Below are positions 27,945 to 35,357 of a stretch of 56,598 nt of DNA, piece by piece; within the stretch, counting starts at the first letter, position 1, and every line of letters begins with the position of its first letter. The DNA is from a virus. The stretch is from the IMG/VR virus record IMGVR_UViG_3300032334_000481, positions 1 through 56,598 of that record; one strand, given 5' to 3'. The notes under the pieces were generated by a model, which worked only from the letters and a program-made list of their open reading frames with translations, was not told the DNA's origin and searched no databases. Made by a program: the position numbers and the translations under genes.

Positions 27945-28637
27945 TTACATTACTTCATAATCAAGACCCATGCCTATACCAAATCCAGCCTTAGCGGCAC
28001 GCTGTCCTTGATAAGAGATAATATCATTAGGGTCGCTAGTTGCACCATTGGATGCTACCCTGGCTTTCATTGCTTCCCAAGGGTCTACTTCTTGTTTTCC
28101 GCTGGCTTCATCTAAGTCTACCCCTTGCATGGCAGCAAGAAACTTCTTTTCATTATAATCAAGTTCTCTAGTTGTTTCCAAGATTGCCATTAGTTCTGGC
28201 ATAGATATATGAGATTCTAGTTCATCAAAGTTTTTCCAAATACCCAAAACAAATATTTCAGATTCAAGTTTAACTAGGTCTAGTGTTTCCCACGAATTCT
28301 CTTTAATTGGTTTAGTTGCTTGATTACTAGAACCTGAATCTGTTTTATCTCCATTAATTTTAATTCCTGCACAATGTTCTATAATCTTATAGATTGTTTG
28401 AAGGTCAACAATATCTTCAACATCATCTATAGTTTTCGCTACTGGATAAAATTGTTTCATTGCTATTCTTACACAATCTGTTAAAACTCTAACAGATTCG
28501 TCATCATTTGTTGAAGAGTGTATCGTGTCAAATTTTTCCATAAACTCTTTTAAATATTTAATCTTTAATGGACTTATCTCTAAGATTGTTCCATCCACAA
28601 GTTGTATTTCGTTTATTTCATATATTTTAGTAGGCAT
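27945..28637 (-). CDS. Tail-assembly-chaperone-like protein, long form
   Basis: 230 residues. The N-terminal 100 residues parallel the short paralog (EIQLVDGTILEISPLKIKYLKEFMEKFD, LTDCVRIAMKQFYP, LQTIYKIIEHCAGIKI). The C-terminal 120 residues (LDLVKLESEIFVLGIWKNFDELESHISMPELMAIL and DYNEKKFLAAMQGVDLD) look like the T extension of G-T proteins. Thus short and long forms appear as two genes instead of one frameshifted pair. The ATG lies exactly at the predicted +1 of a TGG-TATACT promoter. Confidence 0.8.
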   Translation of the reverse strand: MPTKIYEINEIQLVDGTILEISPLKIKYLKEFMEKFDTIHSSTNDDESVRVLTDCVRIAMKQFYPVAKTIDDVEDIVDLQTIYKIIEHCAGIKINGDKTDSGSSNQATKPIKENSWETLDLVKLESEIFVLGIWKNFDELESHISMPELMAILETTRELDYNEKKFLAAMQGVDLDEASGKQEVDPWEAMKARVASNGATSDPNDIISYQGQRAAKAGFGIGMGLDYEVM

Positions 28638-28643
28638 ACTATA

Positions 28644-28652
28644 AGTATACCA
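28644..28652 (-). promoter_or_regulatory. Extended -10 promoter, leaderless (TGG-TATACT)
   Basis: TGGTATACT ends six bases before the ATG at 28637, so +1 coincides with the start codon. It lies just beyond the terminator of the tail tube gene. Confidence 0.65.
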
Positions 28653-28684
28653 AAAGAAACTGCCCCAGGAATCCCCAGGGCAGT
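28651..28684 (-). terminator. Intrinsic terminator after tail tube gene
   Basis: Minus strand: ACTGCCC / GGGCAGT stem (28659-28684) followed by TTTCTTTTGG. It separates the highly expressed tail tube gene from the chaperone genes. Confidence 0.8.
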
Positions 28685-28712
28685 CTCAACGATATTCAGT
28701 TATTATTTAGTT

Positions 28713-29498
28713 TTAGAAGGTTCTATCTACAATCTTTCCATATGAACCTGAGTCATCTGGAAGTAGACGGAAGTTAACTTCGAATGCAGTTGCTGAATCA
28801 CGCTTTGCTGATACTGTTACTGAATCGATTGAAACAGCACGGTATGCAATGTAGACACGCTCTGCTGCGTCCGATGTAGTAGGGCTGGTTGAGTCAAATC
28901 CGTCCTTGTTCAAAAGACCTGGACCAACTGCAATAATACCACGCTCTACTGGGTAATCTCCCAAGTCTCCTGAGTTAATGTCTAGAACTGACTGTGTGAC
29001 TGCTGCCACACCTGCACTAGTTGTAGTCAAAGTTGCACCTGATGTAATTGAAGCCAAGTTACCAACTGTAAGTTGGGTCATGTTGGTCAAGTTAGACAGG
29101 TATGTAACCTCAGAGATTGTTGAAATTAGGTTTCCAAGACCTGGCTGATAGTCAACGTCCTTACCAGCAATTGCTAGAAGTAGGTTTTCTAGTGTTGCTT
29201 CAGCAAGAGTTGTCTTCAGTGTTACCTTCATACCCTGCTTGAAAATCTTAGCAGTATCTAGTAGTTGGTCTACCATAACTTCACCAAAATCTGGAGCAAA
29301 GGTAATCTCAAGACCGTTGTTGGTATAACCAACGTTACGGAACTGAGTAGCGTAACGGTCTGTTAGAGAAGTCTTGTAAGACTCACCACCAACGAAACCT
29401 GGAATTGTTGTTGCACTCAGTGACTGTGAATCTCTTGTCACAAAGAATGCTGCTGCACCAACGATAATGTTGGCATTTGTACCTCTTGTATATCCCAT
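28713..29498 (-). CDS. Major tail tube protein
   Basis: 261 residues. It polymerises into the tail tube. The N-terminus GYTRGTNANIIVGAAAFFVTRD and the segment NVGYTNNGLEITFAPDFGEVMVDQLLDTAKIF fit the tube/major tail family of actinobacterial siphoviruses. So does the location: after the neck genes, before the chaperones, with its own promoter and terminator. The ATG at 29498 is preferred over the GTG codons at 29510 and 29507, because those codons form part of the Shine-Dalgarno (AAAGGTGGTG). Confidence 0.85.
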   Translation of the reverse strand: MGYTRGTNANIIVGAAAFFVTRDSQSLSATTIPGFVGGESYKTSLTDRYATQFRNVGYTNNGLEITFAPDFGEVMVDQLLDTAKIFKQGMKVTLKTTLAEATLENLLLAIAGKDVDYQPGLGNLISTISEVTYLSNLTNMTQLTVGNLASITSGATLTTTSAGVAAVTQSVLDINSGDLGDYPVERGIIAVGPGLLNKDGFDSTSPTTSDAAERVYIAYRAVSIDSVTVSAKRDSATAFEVNFRLLPDDSGSYGKIVDRTF

Positions 29499-29551
29499 AT
29501 TTTTCACCACCTTTCATTGTGAGAATAATCGGGCTTTGTTTCCTCTATATA

Positions 29552-29560
29552 AGTATAACA
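29552..29560 (-). promoter_or_regulatory. Extended -10 promoter (TGT-TATACT) of tail tube gene
   Basis: TGTTATACT on the minus strand; predicted leader of about 47 bases with a strong Shine-Dalgarno, as expected for an abundant structural protein. Confidence 0.5.
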
Positions 29561-29572
29561 CGGTTTTAAAAA

Positions 29573-30097
29573 TTAATCTTGTTGGAGCATTGTATAGTCA
29601 TAATATATGACTAGTTTGTTACCGCCATACGTTCTTGCTGTAGCAAAATTGATAATATCTCTAGTTTCTTGAAGTTGAAATACTTTAAAATTGTGAAATC
29701 TAAAGTTTGGCTGGATACTTTCTCCTTCTACCAATATAGAGCCTTTTCTTGTGCACCATTCATTGAGTTCTTCTGCTGACTCATCTTCACGGTCAAGAAG
29801 TCTATTTACTTTTTCAGTAATCTTAATCATGTTAATAATTGAATTTTCGGCAGTAGCATAGAAATAGTATAGTAGTTCTTCACATTTGATATGTGGAAAA
29901 GGCGATTTACGCATACGGATAAGTCTGTCATATGTACACATAACTCCACCTGGAGGAAAGAATTCTGTGACATCATTAATTGTTGATGGGGTAGTTGGGA
30001 AGAATGGAACTGTATCAAATCCAAGTCCTTCTAATTTTTCTTGTAGATAGGCATTGACCCATAATACAGGCGTGTTTAAGATAGATGTTTTAGTCAT
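29573..30097 (-). CDS. Tail terminator/neck-type protein
   Basis: 174 residues, alpha/beta. Assigned as a tail-terminator-like or other tail completion protein by position (last neck gene before the tail tube) and size. The sequence (VNAYLQEKLEGLGFDTVPFFPTTP, GVMCTYDRLIRMRKSPFPHIKCEELLYYFYA) is compatible with the family but carries no diagnostic motif I can name. The start overlaps the previous gene in TAATG fashion. Confidence 0.6.
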   Translation of the reverse strand: MTKTSILNTPVLWVNAYLQEKLEGLGFDTVPFFPTTPSTINDVTEFFPPGGVMCTYDRLIRMRKSPFPHIKCEELLYYFYATAENSIINMIKITEKVNRLLDREDESAEELNEWCTRKGSILVEGESIQPNFRFHNFKVFQLQETRDIINFATARTYGGNKLVIYYDYTMLQQD

Positions 30098-30777
30098 TAT
30101 TCTATTTTACCACCTTTTGCTGCCCAGCGATATCCAACCTGAAACCCAAGACCTTTTCCTCCACCTTTAATTCCAGAATTTAAATTATCTTTATATGGTC
30201 TAGGATTGTTAAAATGTTCAGTTATTCCACTAGTCATAATATATGATTGAGTAAAATAACTTTCAAAAAAAGTTTTTAATGTTTCTTCAAAACTACCAGC
30301 AACGCTATCTCCACCAGGTCTAGAAACAAGTGTTGGCTTTTTTGTAAAAACAACCTCTCCATCTTTCTCAAATCTTAAAACACCATTTGGCTTTGGCTTG
30401 ATAATAATTGGCATACCATTCTCCATGATGTTAGCCTTATCATAGAATGGTTCTGTTGAATTGTTTGAAAATGAGGTGGATTGTGAAAAAGTATAGTTAA
30501 ATGATAAACTATTTTTTCCAACAACAACATAGTCTATATCAAATAGCCTTGCTTCTGGAGAACCAGTTTGATACCATTCATAAACGTGATGTAGACTTTC
30601 TGGACTTATTCTAGCGTTTGTGTCTATAAAGTTTTTCAATGATTCTATAACTGATTTACCAAGGTTATCCATAATAACTGGTTTTGCTTCTTCTACCCCA
30701 TCTAAAAAACCTATAGAATAGTTAACCAAATTCTTTAAATCTTTTTGAAGGTTCTCTATCTGAAAAGAAACTATCAT
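30097..30777 (-). CDS. Neck protein, HK97 gp10-like
   Basis: 226 residues. A helical N-terminus (QIENLQKDLKNLVNYSIGFLDGVEEAKPVIMDNLGKSVIESLKNFID) is followed by a beta-rich half and a Gly-rich C-terminus. It occupies the slot of the gp10-like neck/head-closure protein. It overlaps its neighbours by 1 and 4 bases, so the neck genes form a coupled operon. Confidence 0.6.
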   Translation of the reverse strand: MIVSFQIENLQKDLKNLVNYSIGFLDGVEEAKPVIMDNLGKSVIESLKNFIDTNARISPESLHHVYEWYQTGSPEARLFDIDYVVVGKNSLSFNYTFSQSTSFSNNSTEPFYDKANIMENGMPIIIKPKPNGVLRFEKDGEVVFTKKPTLVSRPGGDSVAGSFEETLKTFFESYFTQSYIMTSGITEHFNNPRPYKDNLNSGIKGGGKGLGFQVGYRWAAKGGKIE

Positions 30778-31220
30778 AGGTCAACAGCCTGATTTTCTGA
30801 GCGTCTAAGAATAACTTTGTAATATTCCACTTTTCCAAATGGACCAACAATTGGATTGATAGTGGCAATTTCAAATAGTGTGGCATTACCAGAGCGTGGT
30901 CCTGCACTTTCACTATAAATTGATTCACCGTCTTTGCTACGAATATTAGTAACAACAATGTTTGTAATAGAATATAATGATTCATTACTTGATACTGTTA
31001 GGTCATTCCTTACTCTACCTATAATAGCATTATCAATATTAATGTTTGCTTCTGTTCCAACGTCCTGCTTAAACTTGCTACCGCCAACATTAAAGAAACA
31101 GGCTATAGTCTTATCTAGAACCCATTGCTTTTTAAGGTTTCCATATGCTCCAGTTTCAACGATTGGATAATAAATATCAGCAAGTAGTGGGTATGTGAAG
31201 TCAGTTGTTTCGCATATCAT
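30774..31220 (-). CDS. Head-tail connector (stopper-like) protein
   Basis: 148 residues, beta-rich (KQWVLDKTIACFFNV, IIGRVRNDLTV, GPFGKVEYYKVILRRS). The size and slot fit a head-completion or stopper protein between the adaptor and the gp10-like protein. It overlaps the next gene by 4 bases and the previous one by 1 base. Confidence 0.6.
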   Translation of the reverse strand: MICETTDFTYPLLADIYYPIVETGAYGNLKKQWVLDKTIACFFNVGGSKFKQDVGTEANINIDNAIIGRVRNDLTVSSNESLYSITNIVVTNIRSKDGESIYSESAGPRSGNATLFEIATINPIVGPFGKVEYYKVILRRSENQAVDL

Positions 31221-32377
31221 TATAGTATTGATGGCTTAAATACATTGCCCTTGTAGTTGTTAAGAATCTTATCAACGAGCATGTTGCCAGTTCCCTCCAA
31301 AAATTGTGGGGCAAATTTAATATCGAATTGGTCTGTACTATATTGTGTAACAAATCGTTTGTAATAATCGTTTGAACCACACTTTAATTCTTCAATAAGA
31401 ATTGTTGCAGCCCTTTCGACATCTGGTGGAATAGTCTTATATCCAGCATCTAGAATAAAAGTAAAATCGCTACCTTCTGGGAATGCAACATATCCACTAA
31501 TTGCTCCAGAATATAGACCTAGGTCTCCAGAGGCTGATGGAAGCCTTAGCGGTGTAGATTCATTTCTATTATAAAATCCATTTGCTTCTACCCTAGCGAT
31601 TGCTGAATTATCAAGCAATGTCTTATATTCGTATTCCCAAACTCTAAGAACGCTACCTGCTGTAGTAATATTTCCTGTTGTTGGGTTTGCAAAACTAAAA
31701 GATGTAGTTGTTGGAACTGCTGTAACAATAAATGTTCCACGGTATCCTGTTGGAATAACTGCAGAAATTGTAACGACATCTCCAATTTCATATCCGTGAG
31801 CAGTTGCTGTTGTTAGTGTAACTGTTCCAGATGATATTGTTGGAGTTTGTGTTGCAAGAGTGATAGCAACATCTTCACCATTATAGGTAAGAACATTGTT
31901 CTCATAAACTTTTAGAACTTTGTTGACATTGTGCCAAATAGGAAAATAATCTCCACCCTGTCCTTCTTTTACAATAACTAATTTATGATTATAGAAAGCA
32001 TCTCCATTTGCAGAATGGTCTAAAATATATCCATCCATAATTGACCTTGCAATAATTTCCCATTTCTTATATTCAGCAATGTCTGCTGCTGTGGATGCCA
32101 AAGTATTTGGATTAACATACGGACGATAAACACTTAGATTATCATCGACAACAACTTCTCCAGTTGAGTCTGTTACCCTAAATAAAAATTCACGGTCAAA
32201 CTGTACTTTTGAACGTGATAAAACATATGATATTTGTTTATTTGCATCAGATGTTAATGTTGTTGTTTCGTATGAGTGGTCCACCAAATCCTCAACATAA
32301 ACAGAATATGCAGTATTTGCTGCTGGTACATCCCATTTAGTTGTGATTGGATATGGTGGAACTCTCAATACTTCCAT
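31220..32377 (-). CDS. Head-tail adaptor-region protein with inserted beta module
   Basis: 385 residues. The N-terminal beta domain (VPAANTAYSVYVEDLVD...REFLFRVTDSTGEVVVDD) is followed by a helical part (DIAEYKKWEIIARSIMDGYI). Then comes an inserted beta module, ISSGTVTLTTATAHGYEIGDVVTISA...VTAVPTTTSFSF (about 190-250). The C-terminal helix-rich part (PPDVERAATILIEELKCGSNDYYKRFV) resembles gp6-type adaptors. It is encoded between the capsid and stopper genes. Confidence 0.6.
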   Translation of the reverse strand: MEVLRVPPYPITTKWDVPAANTAYSVYVEDLVDHSYETTTLTSDANKQISYVLSRSKVQFDREFLFRVTDSTGEVVVDDNLSVYRPYVNPNTLASTAADIAEYKKWEIIARSIMDGYILDHSANGDAFYNHKLVIVKEGQGGDYFPIWHNVNKVLKVYENNVLTYNGEDVAITLATQTPTISSGTVTLTTATAHGYEIGDVVTISAVIPTGYRGTFIVTAVPTTTSFSFANPTTGNITTAGSVLRVWEYEYKTLLDNSAIARVEANGFYNRNESTPLRLPSASGDLGLYSGAISGYVAFPEGSDFTFILDAGYKTIPPDVERAATILIEELKCGSNDYYKRFVTQYSTDQFDIKFAPQFLEGTGNMLVDKILNNYKGNVFKPSIL

Positions 32378-32773
32378 TTAAGCAAATGCCTCCGCTACTT
32401 CGTCTGGTGTTGCTAGACGAATGCCTTTATGCTTTAGCCAAAACTCTACATGTCTTTTTGAAACAATATTGTATCCAATATTGACTTTTCCTGGTCCATC
32501 TGCATAAAGGTTGCGTGATGAAAAGATTGCAACTTTATTGTTTGCTGATTCTACTACAACCTCTTCTTTTTCTACCTTTGCTTTTTCAGCATTGGTAGTT
32601 GTTGAACCCATTACACCATCTTCATTGAATCCCAATGTAGGTGTATTCTTTTTAGGTTCTGGTGCTACAATTACATCTTCTACTACAACTTCTGCTGGTG
32701 TTTCTACAACGTCTTCAACAACGGTTTCAATTTCAACAGACTTTGTGGTAGGTGTCTTTTTTACTTCAGCCAT
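32378..32773 (-). CDS. Small protein after capsid gene, acidic repeats
   Basis: 131 residues. The N-terminal half is low complexity and Val/Glu-rich (VEIETVVEDVVETPAEVVVEDVIV). The C-terminal 55 residues are ordered, ending in VSKRHVEFWLKHKGIRLATPDEVAEAF. It may be a head decoration or connector-associated protein by position; function unknown. It has its own promoter and strong SD (AAGGAGG) after the capsid terminator. Confidence 0.6.
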   Translation of the reverse strand: MAEVKKTPTTKSVEIETVVEDVVETPAEVVVEDVIVAPEPKKNTPTLGFNEDGVMGSTTTNAEKAKVEKEEVVVESANNKVAIFSSRNLYADGPGKVNIGYNIVSKRHVEFWLKHKGIRLATPDEVAEAFA

Positions 32774-32799
32774 GATAAATCCTCCTTAGATTTATTTCA

Positions 32800-32808
32800 A
32801 TTATACCA
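32800..32808 (-). promoter_or_regulatory. Extended -10 promoter (TGG-TATAAT)
   Basis: TGGTATAAT immediately downstream of the capsid-gene terminator, reading toward the 131-aa gene. Confidence 0.55.
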
Positions 32809-32813
32809 GATAA

Positions 32814-32852
32814 ATGTATAAAGGGGGCAGAGAAATTAATCCCTACCCCCTT
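32814..32852 (-). terminator. Terminator after major capsid gene
   Basis: Minus strand: AAGGGGG / CCCCCTT stem (32821-32852), then TTTATACATTT. The sequence GGGGGCAGAGA...CTACCCCC recurs in the hairpin at 1376-1407. Confidence 0.7.
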
Positions 32853-32874
32853 CAAATGGTAATGCATTACAGAA

Positions 32875-34023
32875 TTACTCTGTATCTGCATCTTGCCATG
32901 CTACTGCATCCAGTTCTTCCCATGCAATTCCAAAGCGAACGAATACTGTATATTCTACAGTGTCCTTCTTTGGTACATAGAAACGGTTTACAGTGATATC
33001 TCTCTGGAAGCCCCAAATACGGTTCTGTGGGAACGTTAGGTCAACGAATCCTGCAGGGTAGTAAGGAACTTCAAGAACAGGTACACCTAGAACACGAGTC
33101 TGACGTGCTCCACCAAAGGTCTGGTTTGCACCACCTAGGAACTCTCCACGAGAGCCTTCGGTAGAACCAATGTTAGCAATTACTGTACCGTTATTTCTAA
33201 CAATATTAGCAAATGTATCTGTACCAGCATAGAACTTTAGTCCGTTAGTGATAGCACGGTATCTGCGAGGCATAGCCAAGATAAGTGCTTGCATTTTTTC
33301 AACTGTCCATTCTGTAACTGCAGACGCATTGGTAACCTGGTGAGCAGCACCAGAGGTAGAACCTGCTGGAGTTGCCCAAGTAGAACCCTTTTCCAAGTTA
33401 ATGAATCCGTTCATAATGCTTAGGAACGAACCAGTTGAACCGTCACCGTTAATGGCTAGGTCTTCGATGTCGTTACCGAAAGCATTAGTCATAAGACGAA
33501 CTAGGTGGTCCTCCAAAGCGGCACCCTCGATGTTATCTTCGAGTGACTCTGCAGAAACTTCCCAGTCTAGACGAATCTTCTTAGTAGTTAGTTCAACCTT
33601 TGAGAAAGTTGCACCAGTGTTAGTATAAGTTGAAACACCCTGGTTTGCAGCACGAATAACACGGTCGCCCACGTTAATCTTCTCCAATTCCATTGTATTT
33701 GCTCTCATCGTTACTCTGCGTCCATCTTGTGCAAGTGTGGTTGCGTCCCAAACATAGTCGATAAATCGTCTTGCCTGTTCAGGGCGTAGGATACCAGTAC
33801 CTGGGTAAGTGTTGTTCGCAGTGCTAGATGGGTTTACACCATTTGCACCAGAGGTAACACCAAAGTTAGCGGTTGGGCTAGTGCTTAGGTATGTACCGTG
33901 TTCTGAGAAAGCAGCAGTTCCGTTTGTTGGGGAACCAGTTGCTCCGAAAGCACCTTCAGCGTTAGGAAAGTTCGAGACTGGACTAGCACCTGAAGGCATA
34001 TTTTTGATAATTTCTTCTGACAT
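32875..34023 (-). CDS. Major capsid protein (HK97 fold)
   Basis: 382 residues. It forms the icosahedral shell. It shows HK97-type signatures: a disordered N-terminal region, then TTKKIRLDWEVSAESLEDNIEGAALEDHLVRLMTNAFGNDIEDLAINGDG (E-loop/spine helix region, about 155-205). The C-terminal part, NRFYVPKKDTVEYTVFVRFGIAWEELDAVAW, is typical of capsid P-domain ends. The start ATG at 34023 is chosen because the GTG at 34035 is part of the Shine-Dalgarno AGGAGGTG. It follows the protease and is flanked by a strong terminator. Confidence 0.9.
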   Translation of the reverse strand: MSEEIIKNMPSGASPVSNFPNAEGAFGATGSPTNGTAAFSEHGTYLSTSPTANFGVTSGANGVNPSSTANNTYPGTGILRPEQARRFIDYVWDATTLAQDGRRVTMRANTMELEKINVGDRVIRAANQGVSTYTNTGATFSKVELTTKKIRLDWEVSAESLEDNIEGAALEDHLVRLMTNAFGNDIEDLAINGDGSTGSFLSIMNGFINLEKGSTWATPAGSTSGAAHQVTNASAVTEWTVEKMQALILAMPRRYRAITNGLKFYAGTDTFANIVRNNGTVIANIGSTEGSRGEFLGGANQTFGGARQTRVLGVPVLEVPYYPAGFVDLTFPQNRIWGFQRDITVNRFYVPKKDTVEYTVFVRFGIAWEELDAVAWQDADTE

Positions 34024-34047
34024 TTTATTTTTCACCTCCTAGTGAGT

Positions 34048-35298
34048 TTATTTTAGTAAATCGGATGTTGTGAGGAAACTTCCGCCCCATACTGATTTTT
34101 CCACCAGTACTGGTTCCTGAATGACCTCTCCGAGGTCACCAGACTTACGGAAAGCGGTGTCTGCTTCTACAGCATCAATACGCTTTCCAAGATTGTTAAA
34201 GTCTGACTCTGCATCTGCAACCTTTGAGGTAACAAATCCGAGGGACTTCTTTAGTTCAGCAACTTCTGTCAATAGTGATGCATTTGCATCTGCTAGAGAC
34301 TTTACAATTGCTGCAATGTCGCTAAAGGCTGTTGTAACTGTTGAGCCTAGTTCTGAAACTGCCTTAGCAATCTCTTCCTCTGGAACTGGAACAACTTCTT
34401 CTACAACTTCTTCTACATGTGTTGGGTCTGCTACTGGAGCGTCTTCAACAACTTCTTCTGTAGCAGGAGCGTCAACTACAACTTCTGCCTCTGGAGCGAC
34501 ATCTACTGATTCAACGTTTACGTTTTCATCGGTCATGTTATCATTCTCCTTTTTAATAATCTTAGAAGTATTAATGCCTTTAGCACTATCAACTAAGAAC
34601 TTTACCATGTCAAGTTTATCATTGTCTGACTTCTCGACAAAACCTATGTTTTGCATTTGTGCTCCAGTAACTGGACTTAATGCTGAATCCTCTTCTGAGA
34701 TTGTTACTAGTCCTGATTCTTTGTCCCAGAATACATTTTCTAGAACTGCTTCGGTACCCTCGCCAGTAATGGTGTCTACACCATCTACCTTTTCAACTGA
34801 TAGGATGTTTGCAAACTGATTTGCAGGACTGTCAACTAGGGATAACTCAACCAAGTCGTAATCCTTAATAATTCTAATAGCGGAATCGCTCTTCTCATCG
34901 TAGCCATCATCCCACTTGTTCATCTTACCGCCAATAGAAAAGCCTGTGTATGTTCCATCTAGAACCTTTTCCCATGCATCCTGAGCACCCTTTGAAACGT
35001 ATGCTGATACATAGATACCCTGATAGAACTTCTTTGTCTCTGGGTCAAAATACTTGTCTTCTTTGAATGCTACCATTTTGCCTACTGCTTTTGGTTGGTG
35101 CATCTCACGGATGTTACCACGGAATTTAGAGAAGGCTGATACAGATGCCTCTGGAGTAACGATATCATTCTGCTTGTCAATGTTATCAAGCGTGGCAAAT
35201 CCAGATACGATTCTACGTTCTGCATCTACCTTAGTGAGAGGCATAGAGATACGGACATTATTTCCGTCAATGTTAAAATGTGCCTTCTGAATACTCAT
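34048..35298 (-). CDS. Prohead protease with scaffold-like C-terminus
   Basis: 416 residues. The N-terminal 170 residues match HK97-type prohead protease: a VSGFATLDNIDKQNDIV segment, probable catalytic His in REMHQP (H67) and Ser in GFSIGG (S121), and LVELSLVDSPAN. The C-terminal half is acidic with Glu/Val repeats, then a coiled coil (IAAIVKSLADANASLLTEVAELKKSLG), as expected for an internal scaffold. So this is a fused protease-scaffold. An internal Met (MTDENVNVESVD, after an AAAGGAGA at about 34553) could allow separate scaffold translation. Confidence 0.88.
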   Translation of the reverse strand: MSIQKAHFNIDGNNVRISMPLTKVDAERRIVSGFATLDNIDKQNDIVTPEASVSAFSKFRGNIREMHQPKAVGKMVAFKEDKYFDPETKKFYQGIYVSAYVSKGAQDAWEKVLDGTYTGFSIGGKMNKWDDGYDEKSDSAIRIIKDYDLVELSLVDSPANQFANILSVEKVDGVDTITGEGTEAVLENVFWDKESGLVTISEEDSALSPVTGAQMQNIGFVEKSDNDKLDMVKFLVDSAKGINTSKIIKKENDNMTDENVNVESVDVAPEAEVVVDAPATEEVVEDAPVADPTHVEEVVEEVVPVPEEEIAKAVSELGSTVTTAFSDIAAIVKSLADANASLLTEVAELKKSLGFVTSKVADAESDFNNLGKRIDAVEADTAFRKSGDLGEVIQEPVLVEKSVWGGSFLTTSDLLK

Positions 35299-35305
35299 AC
35301 TACTA

Positions 35306-35352
35306 ATTATAGCCCCTTTTTATGAAAGTGTTATGTAATTGTTATTATACCA
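35306..35352 (-). promoter_or_regulatory. Two -10 elements upstream of prohead protease
   Basis: TGG-TATAAT at 35344-35352 and a TATAAT at 35306-35311. The second places +1 within one base of the ATG at 35298, so both a 39-base leader and a nearly leaderless transcript are possible. Confidence 0.45.
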
Positions 35353-35357
35353 CTTTT

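Noticed and set aside
27576-28637. Programmed -1 frameshift in the chaperone genes
   Set aside because: Both forms exist as complete genes with their own starts, and no overlapping T frame follows the short gene before the tape measure.
34121-34819. Plus-strand reading frame of 232 codons opposite the protease gene
   Set aside because: It has the Ser/Thr-rich composition expected from the antisense of the acidic scaffold region, no ribosome site, and the minus-strand protein is clearly recognisable.
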